A DNA stretch of 64,000 nt from Sulfurimonas sp. (lineage in GTDB: Bacteria; Campylobacterota; Campylobacteria; Campylobacterales; Sulfurimonadaceae), in NCBI GenBank assembly GCA_028687935.1, contig JAQTZE010000006.1, positions 1-64,000 of the forward strand, read 5' to 3'. The notes under the pieces were generated by a model. The model made no database searches and was not told the DNA's origin. It worked only from the letters and a program-made list of their open reading frames with translations. Every line of letters starts with the position of its first letter. Position 1 is the stretch's first letter. The translations under genes and the position numbers were made by a program. Of the stretch, positions 18,541 through 28,124 are shown piece by piece.

Positions 18541-18559
18541 ATTTTTTTTCTAAAAAAAT
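18541..18559. terminator. A/T hairpin between convergent genes
   Basis: ATTTTTTT pairs with AAAAAAAT around a three-base loop. CCC before it and GGG after it can extend the stem with gaps. It lies between the broken rightward frame (stop 18526) and the leftward gene ending at 18550. Confidence 0.35.
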
Positions 18560-18948
18560 ATCTGGGACCGTTCATAAATCTTATGTGGATCGTTTCTTTT
18601 ATATACTACGATAGCTTTTGTATCTTTAACAATTTTTACGGGTCTTGATATAACAGTACTTAATTCTGTTTCAATATCGTGTAAATCATCAATTTTATTT
18701 ATAGGGTTATTGCCATTATCTGTAAAATAAACCTTGTTTAAATCTCTAGTTAATGAGTTATTTTGATTCTCGTAAATTTTGTTCACTAATATGTAGCATT
18801 CTTGAATAATGAAATCGTATTCCCTTAACATGTCCCATTCTATAGTCTGTCTAATATTTCTTTCTAATTCCTGATCTGAAAATTTTCTAAAAGCATTGCT
18901 GGCAACTTGTTGAAAAGGTTGCTGTAAATCTACTGGAGTATAATGCAT
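18550..18948 (-). CDS. Unknown protein, accessory region
   Basis: 132 residues, hydrophilic and mostly helical. Nothing recognisable: it has IRQTIEWDMLREYDFIIQECY in the middle and a basic C-terminus (VVYKRNDPHKIYERS). It is AT-rich and lies between the integrase remnant and the intact mobile element. The start ATG is clear, though the ribosome site is weak. It may be cargo of the older element. Confidence 0.45.
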   Translation of the reverse strand: MHYTPVDLQQPFQQVASNAFRKFSDQELERNIRQTIEWDMLREYDFIIQECYILVNKIYENQNNSLTRDLNKVYFTDNGNNPINKIDDLHDIETELSTVISRPVKIVKDTKAIVVYKRNDPHKIYERSQIFF

Positions 18949-19165
18949 GAGGTGTCTTTAATTATTTAATTTAGTTTTATTGTAGCATATTAAAATTCTA
19001 AATTAGAGAATTTCAAAGCATGATCCATGATATAACTAAAACTAAATCTTTTAAATTGGCGAAAGCTGAAACGTATTTGTATTATAGAAACTTGAGTGCT
19101 TTTGCAACTTTTAACAACGCTAAGCAGTTTTAGTATAATTTGTTGAAATAAATTGAAATAATGTA

Positions 19166-19244
19166 TTTGAAAGTGCCTAGAATAGGTGTTTTGAAGGTGG
19201 TGGGTCCTGAGTGACTCGAACACTCGACCACTCCGTTATGAGCG
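19166..19244 (+). repeat. attL: left direct repeat with tRNA 3' fragment
   Basis: 79 bases that match 37430-37508 with four mismatches; the last 57 bases (19188-19244) are identical. Bases 19198-19244 equal the last 47 positions of the tRNA at 37462-37538, from the anticodon region through the encoded CCA. This is the displaced end of the tRNA target left by integration. It is not a working tRNA gene, since the 5' half is missing. Confidence 0.88.
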
Positions 19245-19373
19245 TCATTCCCAACTATTTTACTTAATTTAACTAAAGTACATTAAATCCCTATAAATAG
19301 CGTTTAATTACAGAATATATCAACTTCTTGTTTTATAAAAGCTTACTAAAATTATCTATTTTTTACTAAAAAA

Positions 19374-19397
19374 GTGGGGTAAAAAGTGGGGTAAAAT
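19374..19397 (+). repeat. Tandem 12-bp repeat near the left end (possible arm site)
   Basis: GTGGGGTAAAAA followed at once by GTGGGGTAAAAT, 40 bases before the integrase start. The same tandem pair occurs at 37370-37393 near the other end. Matching direct repeats near both ends of an element are typical arm-type binding sites of tyrosine integrases. Confidence 0.6.
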
Positions 19398-19436
19398 ATG
19401 ATATGATTCTTTTTATCAAAAGAAAGTGAGTAAACT

Positions 19437-20528
19437 ATGGGTACGAGAAAAGATTATATTAAAACTAAATATACTGGTATATATTATAAAGAAGATGCTA
19501 GAACGAAAGTAAAAACATATTTAGCTCGCGCAAAAGTCAATGGTACTGAAATTGAGCAAATTGTAGGTCACTCAAACGATAAATATAAAACAAACCCCGC
19601 TTTAGCTTTTCAAAGAAGAGTAGATTTAATCAATGCGCATAAAGCTGGTAAATCTACAAAAAAAGAAGACAACCCTACTCTCGACCAATTTTTTGAGGAG
19701 TTTCATAAACTTAGAAAAGAGACTATTTCAAGTAATAGACATAAGAGTACTAAATACTTTTATGATAAATATGTACCTGACTCTCTTAAAAAACAAAAGC
19801 TCTCATCTATCACAAGCCATGACTTACAAAAAATAGTTAATCAGCTTATTAGTGAAGGTAAAAAAGGAAGCTATATTGTAACAGTGAAAGAAATATTTTC
19901 CCCTCTTTATAAAAAGGCAATGGAATATGGAGTTGTTGAAAAAAATATCACTGATTTTTTACAATTTCCAAAGTATGACAACACAAGATATTTTACTTTA
20001 CCAGAAGACAAAGTAAAACTACTCATTGAAGAAATAATGGATATATCTAATAACCATTATAGGGTTATGTTTATGTTTTTATTACGAGGTCGTAGAAGCA
20101 ATGAGATTAGAACTTTATGCTGGGAAGATATTGATTTTGAAAATAAACTATATTTTGTAAGAGATTATAATAATAAAATCCGTAAAAACCAAACTTACAT
20201 GCTAGATGATGAGATAATAGAGCATCTGAAGATCATCAAAGAAAATAAAGGGCTTATTTTCAAATCTCCGAAAACTGGTGAAAAGTTCACTGCAATACCT
20301 AAAAAGTTTTGGAAGCGTTTACAAGACAACATAGGTATTAGTATGAGAATACACGATTTTAGACACTTGCTAGGCTTTACACTTGTAAATAATAATGTGC
20401 CTCTTGAATCTATTCAAAGAGCACTGGGACATTCTAATATCTCAATTACTCAAAGATATTCAAATCAAAAAGAATTGATGGCGAAAAATGCAGTTGACAT
20501 ATTTTTGAGTATTGCAAAAAAACACTAG
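19437..20528 (+). CDS. int: Tyrosine integrase of the mobile element
   Basis: 363 residues. An N-terminal arm-binding region and a SAM-like core-binding domain (about 65-165) are followed by the catalytic domain: R in LLRGRRSNEIR near 220-225, H-x-x-R in IHDFRH near 308-313, H in LGHSN, and the nucleophile Y in TQRYS near 345. All active residues are present, so the enzyme looks functional. It lies 190 bases inside the left repeat and reads into the element. It should integrate the element into the CAU tRNA gene. Confidence 0.9.
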   Translation: MGTRKDYIKTKYTGIYYKEDARTKVKTYLARAKVNGTEIEQIVGHSNDKYKTNPALAFQRRVDLINAHKAGKSTKKEDNPTLDQFFEEFHKLRKETISSNRHKSTKYFYDKYVPDSLKKQKLSSITSHDLQKIVNQLISEGKKGSYIVTVKEIFSPLYKKAMEYGVVEKNITDFLQFPKYDNTRYFTLPEDKVKLLIEEIMDISNNHYRVMFMFLLRGRRSNEIRTLCWEDIDFENKLYFVRDYNNKIRKNQTYMLDDEIIEHLKIIKENKGLIFKSPKTGEKFTAIPKKFWKRLQDNIGISMRIHDFRHLLGFTLVNNNVPLESIQRALGHSNISITQRYSNQKELMAKNAVDIFLSIAKKH

Positions 20529-20652
20529 GCACCTGTTTAATATTTAACATGTGATGCTGTACCCTTTATTTATTTTTTGCTTCAAGATTTTTTTAACTAC
20601 AGTCGCTAAAAATGCCATAAAAATATTTATAAACTTAATTTGTCTTAATATG

Positions 20653-21810
20653 TTAAATCAAAACTAATACTTCCTTGTTTTCATCATATCTGTAATTCAC
20701 TATCTCACCAGTTATGATAAGTTCGATTGCCTTCTCAATAACTTCAAGAGGTAAAATAAACCATTCTCTAGGTGTATATCGTTTTTCATCACTTCCAAAA
20801 ATATCAATATTTAAACAAACTTTTCCAAAAAATCTATGAATGAGTTGCTCAAACTTGTGCGTGTTCATATTATAAGTTTCATAAACACTTACAATTCGTA
20901 CGGGTGCCATTAAATAAGTTGGTTCATTGATGGCATTCTTTATTCTCTCTTTTACAGGAACAGTCGAGTAACCTATTTTATACAAGTTTTTTATAGATGA
21001 TATTTTATCATCGCTACTTAAAGATTCTAGAAGATAAATATAGCCACTTTTACTATCCTCTTCATTAATCGTTTGCAAATTCTCTAGCAGTTTATCTTCA
21101 TGACGTGAGACTCGTTTTCCGTCTCTATATAACTCCCTTGAAAGGGAACGCATTAACACATCCGATTCTGTACCATTTTCGTAGATACAGTGAAGTCTTG
21201 TGTTCGTTTTACCATTCTTTTTTTCTAAAAAACCTTTAGAAGCAACATATACCATTACCCCTTTTAAAATATAAAATTCTCCATCATATATCTCTTGCTC
21301 ATTTTCAAACTTTGCTAGTGTTCGTTTAGCTGTTTTTAGGTCATTTTGCACCTCTTGAAACATAAGCTCATATTTGTCAAAATCTTTACAACTCTTTCGC
21401 GTGGCTACATAATCAGGCTTCACAATATTACTATTTTTTGGAACATTTTTTAAAGTAAATATATCATCATTATTTTCATTCCCTAATAATCCAAAAACAT
21501 CATCATTTAAAATATCATCAATAGAATTTATCTCTATATCTTGCAAGATGTTAAATCTATCATAAGGCTTTAAATACTCTATTTTTTGAGGATTTTGCCT
21601 TATTCCATCAAGTCTTGAATAAAGATTTCTTTCTTGCATATTTGTTGATTTTTTAGGTTCACTTCCATTTTGTTCTATAAAAGTATTAATCTCTTCAAAA
21701 CTAGATACCAACCTATCATCTTCATTTAAAGACTTTGCCATTAATTTTGGCTCACTTAAAAGCCCTAGAGGATCACCATCTAAAATCTCATCAAGTGAAA
21801 ACTTATCCAT
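20653..21810 (-). CDS. GIY-YIG (T5orf172/MUG113-type) nuclease-like protein, YeeC-like
   Basis: 385 residues. The N-terminal half is acidic and low in known motifs, with two similar DxILxDDxxGLL segments (DEILDGDPLGLL and DDILNDDVFGLL) near 7-18 and 98-109. The C-terminal part has the GIY-YIG-like pattern: GYIYLLES near 262, NLYKIGYST near 280, then VKERIKNA, PVRIVSVYET and HKFEQLIHRFF. This is the T5orf172 group paired with helicases in defence operons. The start overlaps the helicase stop by eight bases. Last gene of the seven-gene operon. Confidence 0.72.
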   Translation of the reverse strand: MDKFSLDEILDGDPLGLLSEPKLMAKSLNEDDRLVSSFEEINTFIEQNGSEPKKSTNMQERNLYSRLDGIRQNPQKIEYLKPYDRFNILQDIEINSIDDILNDDVFGLLGNENNDDIFTLKNVPKNSNIVKPDYVATRKSCKDFDKYELMFQEVQNDLKTAKRTLAKFENEQEIYDGEFYILKGVMVYVASKGFLEKKNGKTNTRLHCIYENGTESDVLMRSLSRELYRDGKRVSRHEDKLLENLQTINEEDSKSGYIYLLESLSSDDKISSIKNLYKIGYSTVPVKERIKNAINEPTYLMAPVRIVSVYETYNMNTHKFEQLIHRFFGKVCLNIDIFGSDEKRYTPREWFILPLEVIEKAIELIITGEIVNYRYDENKEVLVLI

Positions 21811-23725
21811 TGGCTTTCTCTCGTCTTAGTTTATTTAAATAAATAAGTGCTTCTGCCATTCTCTTTTCTGTAAAATCTCTGCTGTTTACATCTGGCATTC
21901 TTCCATGTTCACTTTTGAATACAGGAATTTTTTTGTAAAGTATCACTGCTTCTTCGGATGTCATCTCTATTCTCGTAGATTCGATACTCTCTTGTATGAG
22001 TTTGAGTACATGCGTAGTAACGGACTTAGACAAAATTTCAAACGCTTTTTGAAATGGATTGATTTGATCTATAAGGTCGATATGCAGTTCATCAATATTG
22101 ACAAACTTATCTGCCATCTTTATAAACTTTTTATCGCCGCTTTCTATGATCTGAGCGTTTTTAACCACGCTATCCACCACTACGTATTGTCGTAACTCTT
22201 CAACTTCATTATCATTCAAATCAGGATACTTTACTTTGATGATTTTTGGTATCAAAACTCTGTTTATTACCTCTGCATCAAGATTTCCAGGGATTGCTTT
22301 TATCATCACTTCATCTTGTAAGATAGTCGCTTTTAAGTCATTGAGGTCTGATTCTATTATATTTTCAACTCTTTTACTCGTAGGTGATTTAAACCCTCTG
22401 ATTTTGAGCTCCCCTTTTTTGTTTGGTTCACTATCATTTTCAAATCGTGGTTTAAACTTAAAATTTGGTGCTAGAACTTGCTCCATTAGAAGCGATGCAG
22501 TAATAGCTTTGAGCATATTATTTACGCTTAGCTTTACCTCTATATCTTGTGCATCTGGTTGAGCTATGAGGTTTGTAAATTGTGCATGAGTTTTATTATC
22601 GCTATCTCTTGTAGCTCGTCCGATGATTTGAATGATTTCTGTAAGTGAGCTTCTATATCCAACTGTAAGTGCATGCTCACAAAATGGCCAGTCAAATCCC
22701 TCTTTTGCCATACCAAGAGCAATAATCAAGTCCATATCATCCTCGCTTTTGATATTTCGAAGATATGTTACGACCCTTTCTCTCACCTTTGGATCATCAT
22801 TTACCAAGTCTGCTACTTTTAAAAGTTTACCATCACTTGCTCTTTTTACTATTATGATGCCATCTTCAGTTGTTTGCAAAACATCACCAATAATATCCAA
22901 GATAGTATCTACCTCTTTGTGTTTATCTTTTGTGGATTCACCAGAGTTTACATTTGGAATGTGAAGTATCGTTTTTTTATCAGTATCTAGAATATCAGCT
23001 ATGGCACTTGTGTATCTTCCTTGATAGAAGTGATACCCAATGCCAAGAGATTTAAGATGTTCATATCCATTGAGCTGTTCGTAGTAGTTGTAAGTTACTT
23101 TTGTAAATTTCGCTTCATCCTCTGAAAGCAATACAGGTACACTGTCGCCCCTGAAGTATGATCCTGTCATTGCTGCTATATGTGCGGTGGAGTTTTGCAT
23201 CACAGAACGGATGAGTTCTCCTAATTGGTTTTCTCCATCGGCTGAAACATGGTGAAACTCATCAATTGCCAATAAACAGTTATCAAACTTAGTATCATCT
23301 AGCTCTTTAAATGCAAATCGAAGTGTTGCGTGGGTACAAATAAGGATTTTTTCATTACTTGCCATAAACTTTTTAAAGGCTTCTACTTTACTTTTTTCTC
23401 CACCAGCAGTACAAAGATTGTAAAGTGGATTTGGTTCCCAAGAGGCAAAAAAACCATCTTTTTGTAAATCTGTCACACCGAATGAACCACCGATAGAACG
23501 CTCAGGCACGGCAACTATCACTTTTGCGATACCTTGATGATGCAATTTATCAAGGGCAACAAACATCAATGCTCTTGATTTTCCAGAAGCTGGTGGTGCT
23601 TTAAGTAGTAAGTATTGCTCGTTTCTAGCTTCATAAGCTTTTGCTTGCATATCTCTCATACCAAAATTGTTTGTTTTTTTGCTCTCACCCGTTTGTGCAT
23701 ATGTTACTTCTATTATATTTGTCAT
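21803..23725 (-). CDS. DEAD/DEAH-type helicase, YeeB-like
   Basis: 640 residues. Walker A variant APPASGKS at 43-50, Walker B IDEFHH near 153-158, motif III MTGSYF, motif V GFDWP near 345 and motif VI QIIGRATRD near 365-373. This is a superfamily 2 helicase of the type found in restriction systems. The C-terminal 250 residues are unique. It overlaps the GIY-YIG gene and is preceded by the Fic gene with a 109-base gap holding repeats. By size and partners it resembles B. subtilis YeeB. Confidence 0.85.
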   Translation of the reverse strand: MTNIIEVTYAQTGESKKTNNFGMRDMQAKAYEARNEQYLLLKAPPASGKSRALMFVALDKLHHQGIAKVIVAVPERSIGGSFGVTDLQKDGFFASWEPNPLYNLCTAGGEKSKVEAFKKFMASNEKILICTHATLRFAFKELDDTKFDNCLLAIDEFHHVSADGENQLGELIRSVMQNSTAHIAAMTGSYFRGDSVPVLLSEDEAKFTKVTYNYYEQLNGYEHLKSLGIGYHFYQGRYTSAIADILDTDKKTILHIPNVNSGESTKDKHKEVDTILDIIGDVLQTTEDGIIIVKRASDGKLLKVADLVNDDPKVRERVVTYLRNIKSEDDMDLIIALGMAKEGFDWPFCEHALTVGYRSSLTEIIQIIGRATRDSDNKTHAQFTNLIAQPDAQDIEVKLSVNNMLKAITASLLMEQVLAPNFKFKPRFENDSEPNKKGELKIRGFKSPTSKRVENIIESDLNDLKATILQDEVMIKAIPGNLDAEVINRVLIPKIIKVKYPDLNDNEVEELRQYVVVDSVVKNAQIIESGDKKFIKMADKFVNIDELHIDLIDQINPFQKAFEILSKSVTTHVLKLIQESIESTRIEMTSEEAVILYKKIPVFKSEHGRMPDVNSRDFTEKRMAEALIYLNKLRREKANG

Positions 23726-23753
23726 CTATTCCTCTTTAATTTAAAAAATCCAC

Positions 23754-23850
23754 CTTAACTTTAACTACAAAAATCATTAGTAAAGTTTAGTGCACTAACT
23801 TTAACTATAAAAATCCTTAGTTAAATTTGTAGCCTTAACTTTGACTATAG
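23754..23850. repeat. Tandem repeats and palindrome between fic and the helicase gene
   Basis: The unit CTTAACTTTAACTA-YAAAAATC occurs at about 23754 and, as CTAACTTTAACTATAAAAATC, at about 23795. A third partial copy (CTTAACTTTGACTATAG) runs into the end of the fic gene. Between the first two is a 10-bp perfect palindrome TAGTGCACTA. It lies upstream of the helicase start on its strand and may be an operator for an internal promoter. Confidence 0.6.
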
Positions 23851-24971
23851 ATATCTAAATATTTCTCAAAAACAAAAAGTTTATTTCGCTCATACCCTGT
23901 AATCTCTTTTAAAATACCTTTTTCTTCAAACTCTTTTACCAATGAATTTGCAGTAGGTTTGCTCACTCTTAATGGTTCAATAATATCACTAATTGAGATA
24001 ATAGGTTTTTGATACAAAAACTCCAAAAGTTTACTTGCCTTATGAGCTTTTTTACCAAAACTTACTACTACTGCATCAAGCTCTTGTTTTAAGCTCAAAA
24101 TATCTTGAAATGTTTTCACTCCACTATTTGCCGTAACAATCACCGCTTCAAGAAAAAACTTGATCCAATGAGTCAAGTCATTATTAGTTCGCACTCTTGT
24201 AAGAGATTCATAATAAACAGATTTATGTTTTTCTATAAAATCAGATAGATACAATGATGGTTTTTTCAAAAGTCCATTACTGACCAAATAGAGTGTGATC
24301 ATAAGTCTTCCTATCCGACCATTTCCATCTAAAAACGGATGAATAGTTTCAAATTGATAGTGAGCAATGGCTATTTTTATAAGATGTGGTACATATATCT
24401 CTTCATTGTGCAAAAACTTTTCCAAATCACTCATCAGTTCATCTACATCATTGTGATGTGGTGGTATAAAATAAGCTGTAGCCAAACTAGCTCCACCTAT
24501 CCAGTTTTGAGATTTTCTAAATTCTCCAGGTTGTTTTGCTTCACCTCTTACACTATTTAGTAGTATTGCATGGATATTTTTTATTAGACGATTTGAAATA
24601 GGCAATATTTCAAGCTCTTTGATAGCACTATTCATAGCATCGATGTAGTTTCGTACCTCTTGCCAGTCATCTCTTTTTTCTGGGTCTATCTGCTCTTTTG
24701 CGATGAGTACTTCATCCATCTCTGTTTTTGTACCCTCTATTTTACTTGAAGTGTTAGCTTCTTTTGTAATGTGCATCTGTATAAACATATCCACATTTGG
24801 TACGATCATCGTAAAAGCATTTAGCTCACCAAGTGCTCTAGTGGCGTTTTCAAGCATAGTATTTATTTGTGGGTCATCCCATGTGAATGTATGATTTATC
24901 ATTTCAGGTATAAAACTTTTGTATTGGTACTCTTGTCTAAGTGTTCCTGATTTAAAATCTTTTATGTTCAT
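23835..24971 (-). CDS. Fic family AMP-transferase
   Basis: 378 residues. The catalytic Fic motif HPFLDGNGRIGR is complete at 211-222. The inhibitory helix SSKIEG is at 75-80, so this is a class II Fic protein that blocks its own active site. The C-terminal 90 residues form a winged helix-turn-helix (SISDIIEPLRVSKPTANSLVKEF). It would transfer AMP to a hydroxyl of a target protein; the target is unknown. Its start overlaps the previous gene by four bases. Fic genes are often embedded in restriction loci. Confidence 0.88.
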   Translation of the reverse strand: MNIKDFKSGTLRQEYQYKSFIPEMINHTFTWDDPQINTMLENATRALGELNAFTMIVPNVDMFIQMHITKEANTSSKIEGTKTEMDEVLIAKEQIDPEKRDDWQEVRNYIDAMNSAIKELEILPISNRLIKNIHAILLNSVRGEAKQPGEFRKSQNWIGGASLATAYFIPPHHNDVDELMSDLEKFLHNEEIYVPHLIKIAIAHYQFETIHPFLDGNGRIGRLMITLYLVSNGLLKKPSLYLSDFIEKHKSVYYESLTRVRTNNDLTHWIKFFLEAVIVTANSGVKTFQDILSLKQELDAVVVSFGKKAHKASKLLEFLYQKPIISISDIIEPLRVSKPTANSLVKEFEEKGILKEITGYERNKLFVFEKYLDIYSQS

Positions 24972-25768
24972 TTCTCTTCCTCATTTATTGTTAAATTCTT
25001 TATATTACTAAAAACTTCTTCAGCAGTAAATTTTCTTCTTGTTGAATAATCTTCTATATCTCCATCATCGATATGTACATTTTCTATATCTTTAAAACCA
25101 ATATCTGCAATGTATTCTTTCTCAATTCTACAAATCTCACCATTACTAAAAATGAATTGAACATAATCATCTTTTTTCTCAATCTCTAAAACACTCAATT
25201 TATTTGAAACAAAATACTTTTTATTTTTAACTGTTTTGTTAAGCTCTTTTATCTCTTTATTGAGGTCATCAAATGATTTTTTGATTTCTTCTAAAGTATT
25301 TTTTTCAATTAATGTACTATCAAGATGTTTCCACTCCATCAAAAAAGTATCTGTAAATTTTCGTCCATCTTTAGAAAAATATGTCACCGCAACAGGTATA
25401 TTTTTATAATCTGATTTATCTAGTTCTTCATATCCACTTGAAAGTATTGAAAACTTTTGTTCTGGTGCGAAATATGATATTTTTTGATCAAATTTATAGT
25501 TAAAGAATTTTAAATATTCTTCTTCAACATCAAATGATAAATTATATGCAGGTGCTTTACCTATATTTTTAATATTTAGCTTAAATCTGGAAATAAACGA
25601 TGTGTCAAATGAAATAGAAATAAACGGCGAAGTTTCCACTTCTCTAAGCTTAATCGTTTCTTTTGTAAGCTTATAAGAAAAATATACATAAATACAAGTT
25701 GCCAATACTAAAATAATAGTAGCAATTGCCGTAACCCAATCAGGTGTCATAGTGAAATTAATATCCAT
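24968..25768 (-). CDS. Unknown single-TM protein in the defence operon
   Basis: 266 residues. One membrane segment at about 12-32 (AIATIILVLATCIYVYFSY), then a soluble region of about 230 residues. The first part of that (FKLNIKNIGKAPAYNLSFDV) has an immunoglobulin-like pattern also seen in the protein at 8948-9760. A coiled-coil-like Lys/Glu stretch follows near 155-185. It is coupled to fic by a four-base overlap. In a defence operon a TM protein can act as a membrane effector or anchor; here that is inference only. Confidence 0.65.
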   Translation of the reverse strand: MDINFTMTPDWVTAIATIILVLATCIYVYFSYKLTKETIKLREVETSPFISISFDTSFISRFKLNIKNIGKAPAYNLSFDVEEEYLKFFNYKFDQKISYFAPEQKFSILSSGYEELDKSDYKNIPVAVTYFSKDGRKFTDTFLMEWKHLDSTLIEKNTLEEIKKSFDDLNKEIKELNKTVKNKKYFVSNKLSVLEIEKKDDYVQFIFSNGEICRIEKEYIADIGFKDIENVHIDDGDIEDYSTRRKFTAEEVFSNIKNLTINEEEK

Positions 25769-25794
25769 TTAAATTTTTCCTTTTAAAATTTTCT

Positions 25795-28122
25795 TTATCT
25801 TTGAAATAATTCATCAATACTATCGATTACATTATGAACTACTTCTCTATGGTCTGGCTCATAATCATTGGTATTGATATAGCTTTCAACTAATCGTTCA
25901 GTGATTTTATCTCTATCTATTGAGTTTATAACCCCATCTCTATCAATCACAATTTTCTTATCTAAATTTAAATTTTTTATGACTTCATCAAATCCATTAT
26001 CAATACAATCTTCTATGCAACCATCTTTTACATAATATTCTTTAGTTTCCATATAATATTCTCCATCCTCTATTTCACCACCTATATGCTCATCGAAATC
26101 AACATCACTGATACCAATATCTGACATATAACCATCTAGTTCTTGCCCTACATATTCATTCACTAATTCATTAATTTTTTTGATGATATCTGCATCAGTT
26201 ATATAGAAAATATCTATTAATTTCATTATGCTATTTACAACATCTTCTTCCAAGCTAGCATTTTCTATAATTTTTAAAATAAAATCATGACTATTTATTT
26301 CTAACTCATCCAAATCCATAAAACTTACAATTGATATAAATTCATCTATCAAAGTAAAATCTTTAGGCTCATTAATGATGTTTTGAATAAAAGTATTTCT
26401 TTTTAAAACATCAATATCATCTCTTTTAATATTTATGAACTTCTCCATATATAAAAGCATAATTGTATAGTCAATATTTTCAGTTTCAACATCAAGTTTT
26501 TGATACAAAAAAAGAATTATTTCTTCATATGTAGATTTATCAATTCTATTAAGAAAATTCAAACTTCTTAATTCTTTTAGTGACTTTGCTGATGCTAAAA
26601 CGAGATACATGTGTTTTAATTTTACTGAATTATTTTTATACTTATTCAAAACAAAATCTGCAATGGATGGATTAAATAATGAGTATTCAATTTTTTTATG
26701 ATATGTTGTATTTCTATTTAAAAAATATTTAACAACTTCCTTAATGATACTGTCAAAATCTTTTGATGCGTGAGAATTACTGGTTAATCTTGTCAATTCA
26801 ATATATTTATTGTAAGAATCTCTAAGTTTATTTTCTTCAATCTTATTTCCATTGAAAACAGTCATCATTACCAGTATGCGGGTAAAGTCATCACTTTGTG
26901 TATCAAAAGTATTTTTCCAAACATCTTGCGGATTGTCTAATTTATCAACTATATAATTCCAATAATCTTTTGCTATTATTTGCTCTTTTTGGATTTTCTG
27001 AATATCAGTTATAAAAGCTATTAAACGAGGATTGAAATTTTTATGTTTTATGATTTGTTTATATCTTTTGTCAATATATATTTGGTCTATAAATTCTTCA
27101 TCTAAACTACTGTGCCAGATATGATTATAAAGTATTAATGCCTTGTCTATATCTTTTAAAGATTCAATTTTTATGATGAACTCTTCATTTTCTATATTTT
27201 TACTTTTAAAAGTATCACTTAATGCCAAACCTTGATTAAATATGTTTGTTCGGCTTGTAAGAATAAATCTTTTTGTTTTATCTTTTTTTATCCTATCCAT
27301 AAATTTAACGATATGAGAATCTTTCTTATCTTCAATCGCATTAAGATAATTTGTCCCTAAAAAATCATCATAATAAAATATTTGCTTTTCGTCCCTTTTG
27401 TAAATACTTTCAGCCTCATTGATAGAGTTTTCTATGTTGTAAAATTTAAAATCTTTTTCGATGTACCACAAAGCCAAATGTTCTGCAAGTGTAGTCTTAC
27501 CGATTCCAGGTTCTCCTGCAATTATGATAATATGCGACTCTTCAAGCTTATCGATTGCTTTATTATGATTTTCGGTTATTGCATAGTATTTTGATTTTTC
27601 TTTTATATCTTCAAGTAAAAATTCACTTCTACTTTCAATAGCATTATTAATTATTCTATCCAATACAACTGTACTACTGAGCCAAAGTTTATAATGTCTT
27701 TTCTCAATATCTGGATAACTTCCAAGTATTTGATTTAAATCTTCTTGCCCATAGATATCACTATCATTTTTTATATATGGAGCAAAAAGTTCTTTTATAG
27801 CTTTTTTATTTTCAGCAGATAAAGGTAAAGATGTAACAAAAATATATTTTGTTGAATTTAACTTTTTTACTTTGTCAATTTCATTGATACCATTATTTTT
27901 TTTGTTTAATGAAGTAATCAATCCACTAAAACCAGTTTTTAAATAATGTTTACATTGAATAATTTCCTGTGTTCCATTATCATGATAAAATCTTCCATCA
28001 ATTCCACCATCTTTTCCAGCTTTAAATCGTTCAAATCTTTTATTTTTATCTTTTGAAATTAAATCTATGGATAAATTCTCAAATTCTTTGTCGTTTAGTG
28101 TTGAGAAGTCATAGTCAGTCAT
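25795..28122 (-). CDS. Mrr-like nuclease fused to a STAND NTPase (nSTAND3-like)
   Basis: 775 residues. The N-terminal 130 residues are a restriction-endonuclease-like (Mrr/PD-(D/E)xK) domain with GKDGGIDG at 36-43 and QCK at 56-58. A P-loop NTPase follows with Walker A GEPGIGKT at 203-210 and Walker B-like IFYYDDFLG near 255. The remaining 400 residues are helical repeats. This is the build of STAND-type antiphage sensors, in which the repeats detect a phage product and the nuclease destroys DNA. Two bases separate it from the preceding gene, so it is part of the operon. Confidence 0.78.
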   Translation of the reverse strand: MTDYDFSTLNDKEFENLSIDLISKDKNKRFERFKAGKDGGIDGRFYHDNGTQEIIQCKHYLKTGFSGLITSLNKKNNGINEIDKVKKLNSTKYIFVTSLPLSAENKKAIKELFAPYIKNDSDIYGQEDLNQILGSYPDIEKRHYKLWLSSTVVLDRIINNAIESRSEFLLEDIKEKSKYYAITENHNKAIDKLEESHIIIIAGEPGIGKTTLAEHLALWYIEKDFKFYNIENSINEAESIYKRDEKQIFYYDDFLGTNYLNAIEDKKDSHIVKFMDRIKKDKTKRFILTSRTNIFNQGLALSDTFKSKNIENEEFIIKIESLKDIDKALILYNHIWHSSLDEEFIDQIYIDKRYKQIIKHKNFNPRLIAFITDIQKIQKEQIIAKDYWNYIVDKLDNPQDVWKNTFDTQSDDFTRILVMMTVFNGNKIEENKLRDSYNKYIELTRLTSNSHASKDFDSIIKEVVKYFLNRNTTYHKKIEYSLFNPSIADFVLNKYKNNSVKLKHMYLVLASAKSLKELRSLNFLNRIDKSTYEEIILFLYQKLDVETENIDYTIMLLYMEKFINIKRDDIDVLKRNTFIQNIINEPKDFTLIDEFISIVSFMDLDELEINSHDFILKIIENASLEEDVVNSIMKLIDIFYITDADIIKKINELVNEYVGQELDGYMSDIGISDVDFDEHIGGEIEDGEYYMETKEYYVKDGCIEDCIDNGFDEVIKNLNLDKKIVIDRDGVINSIDRDKITERLVESYINTNDYEPDHREVVHNVIDSIDELFQR

Positions 28123-28124
28123 TG

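Noticed and set aside
18990..19223. Minus-strand 77-codon frame overlapping attL
   Set aside because: It reads through the tRNA fragment, has no ribosome site and has a composition that does not look coding.
19198..19244. A second CAU tRNA gene
   Set aside because: Only the 3' 47 bases are present; the D arm and 5' acceptor strand are missing, so it is an attachment-site remnant.
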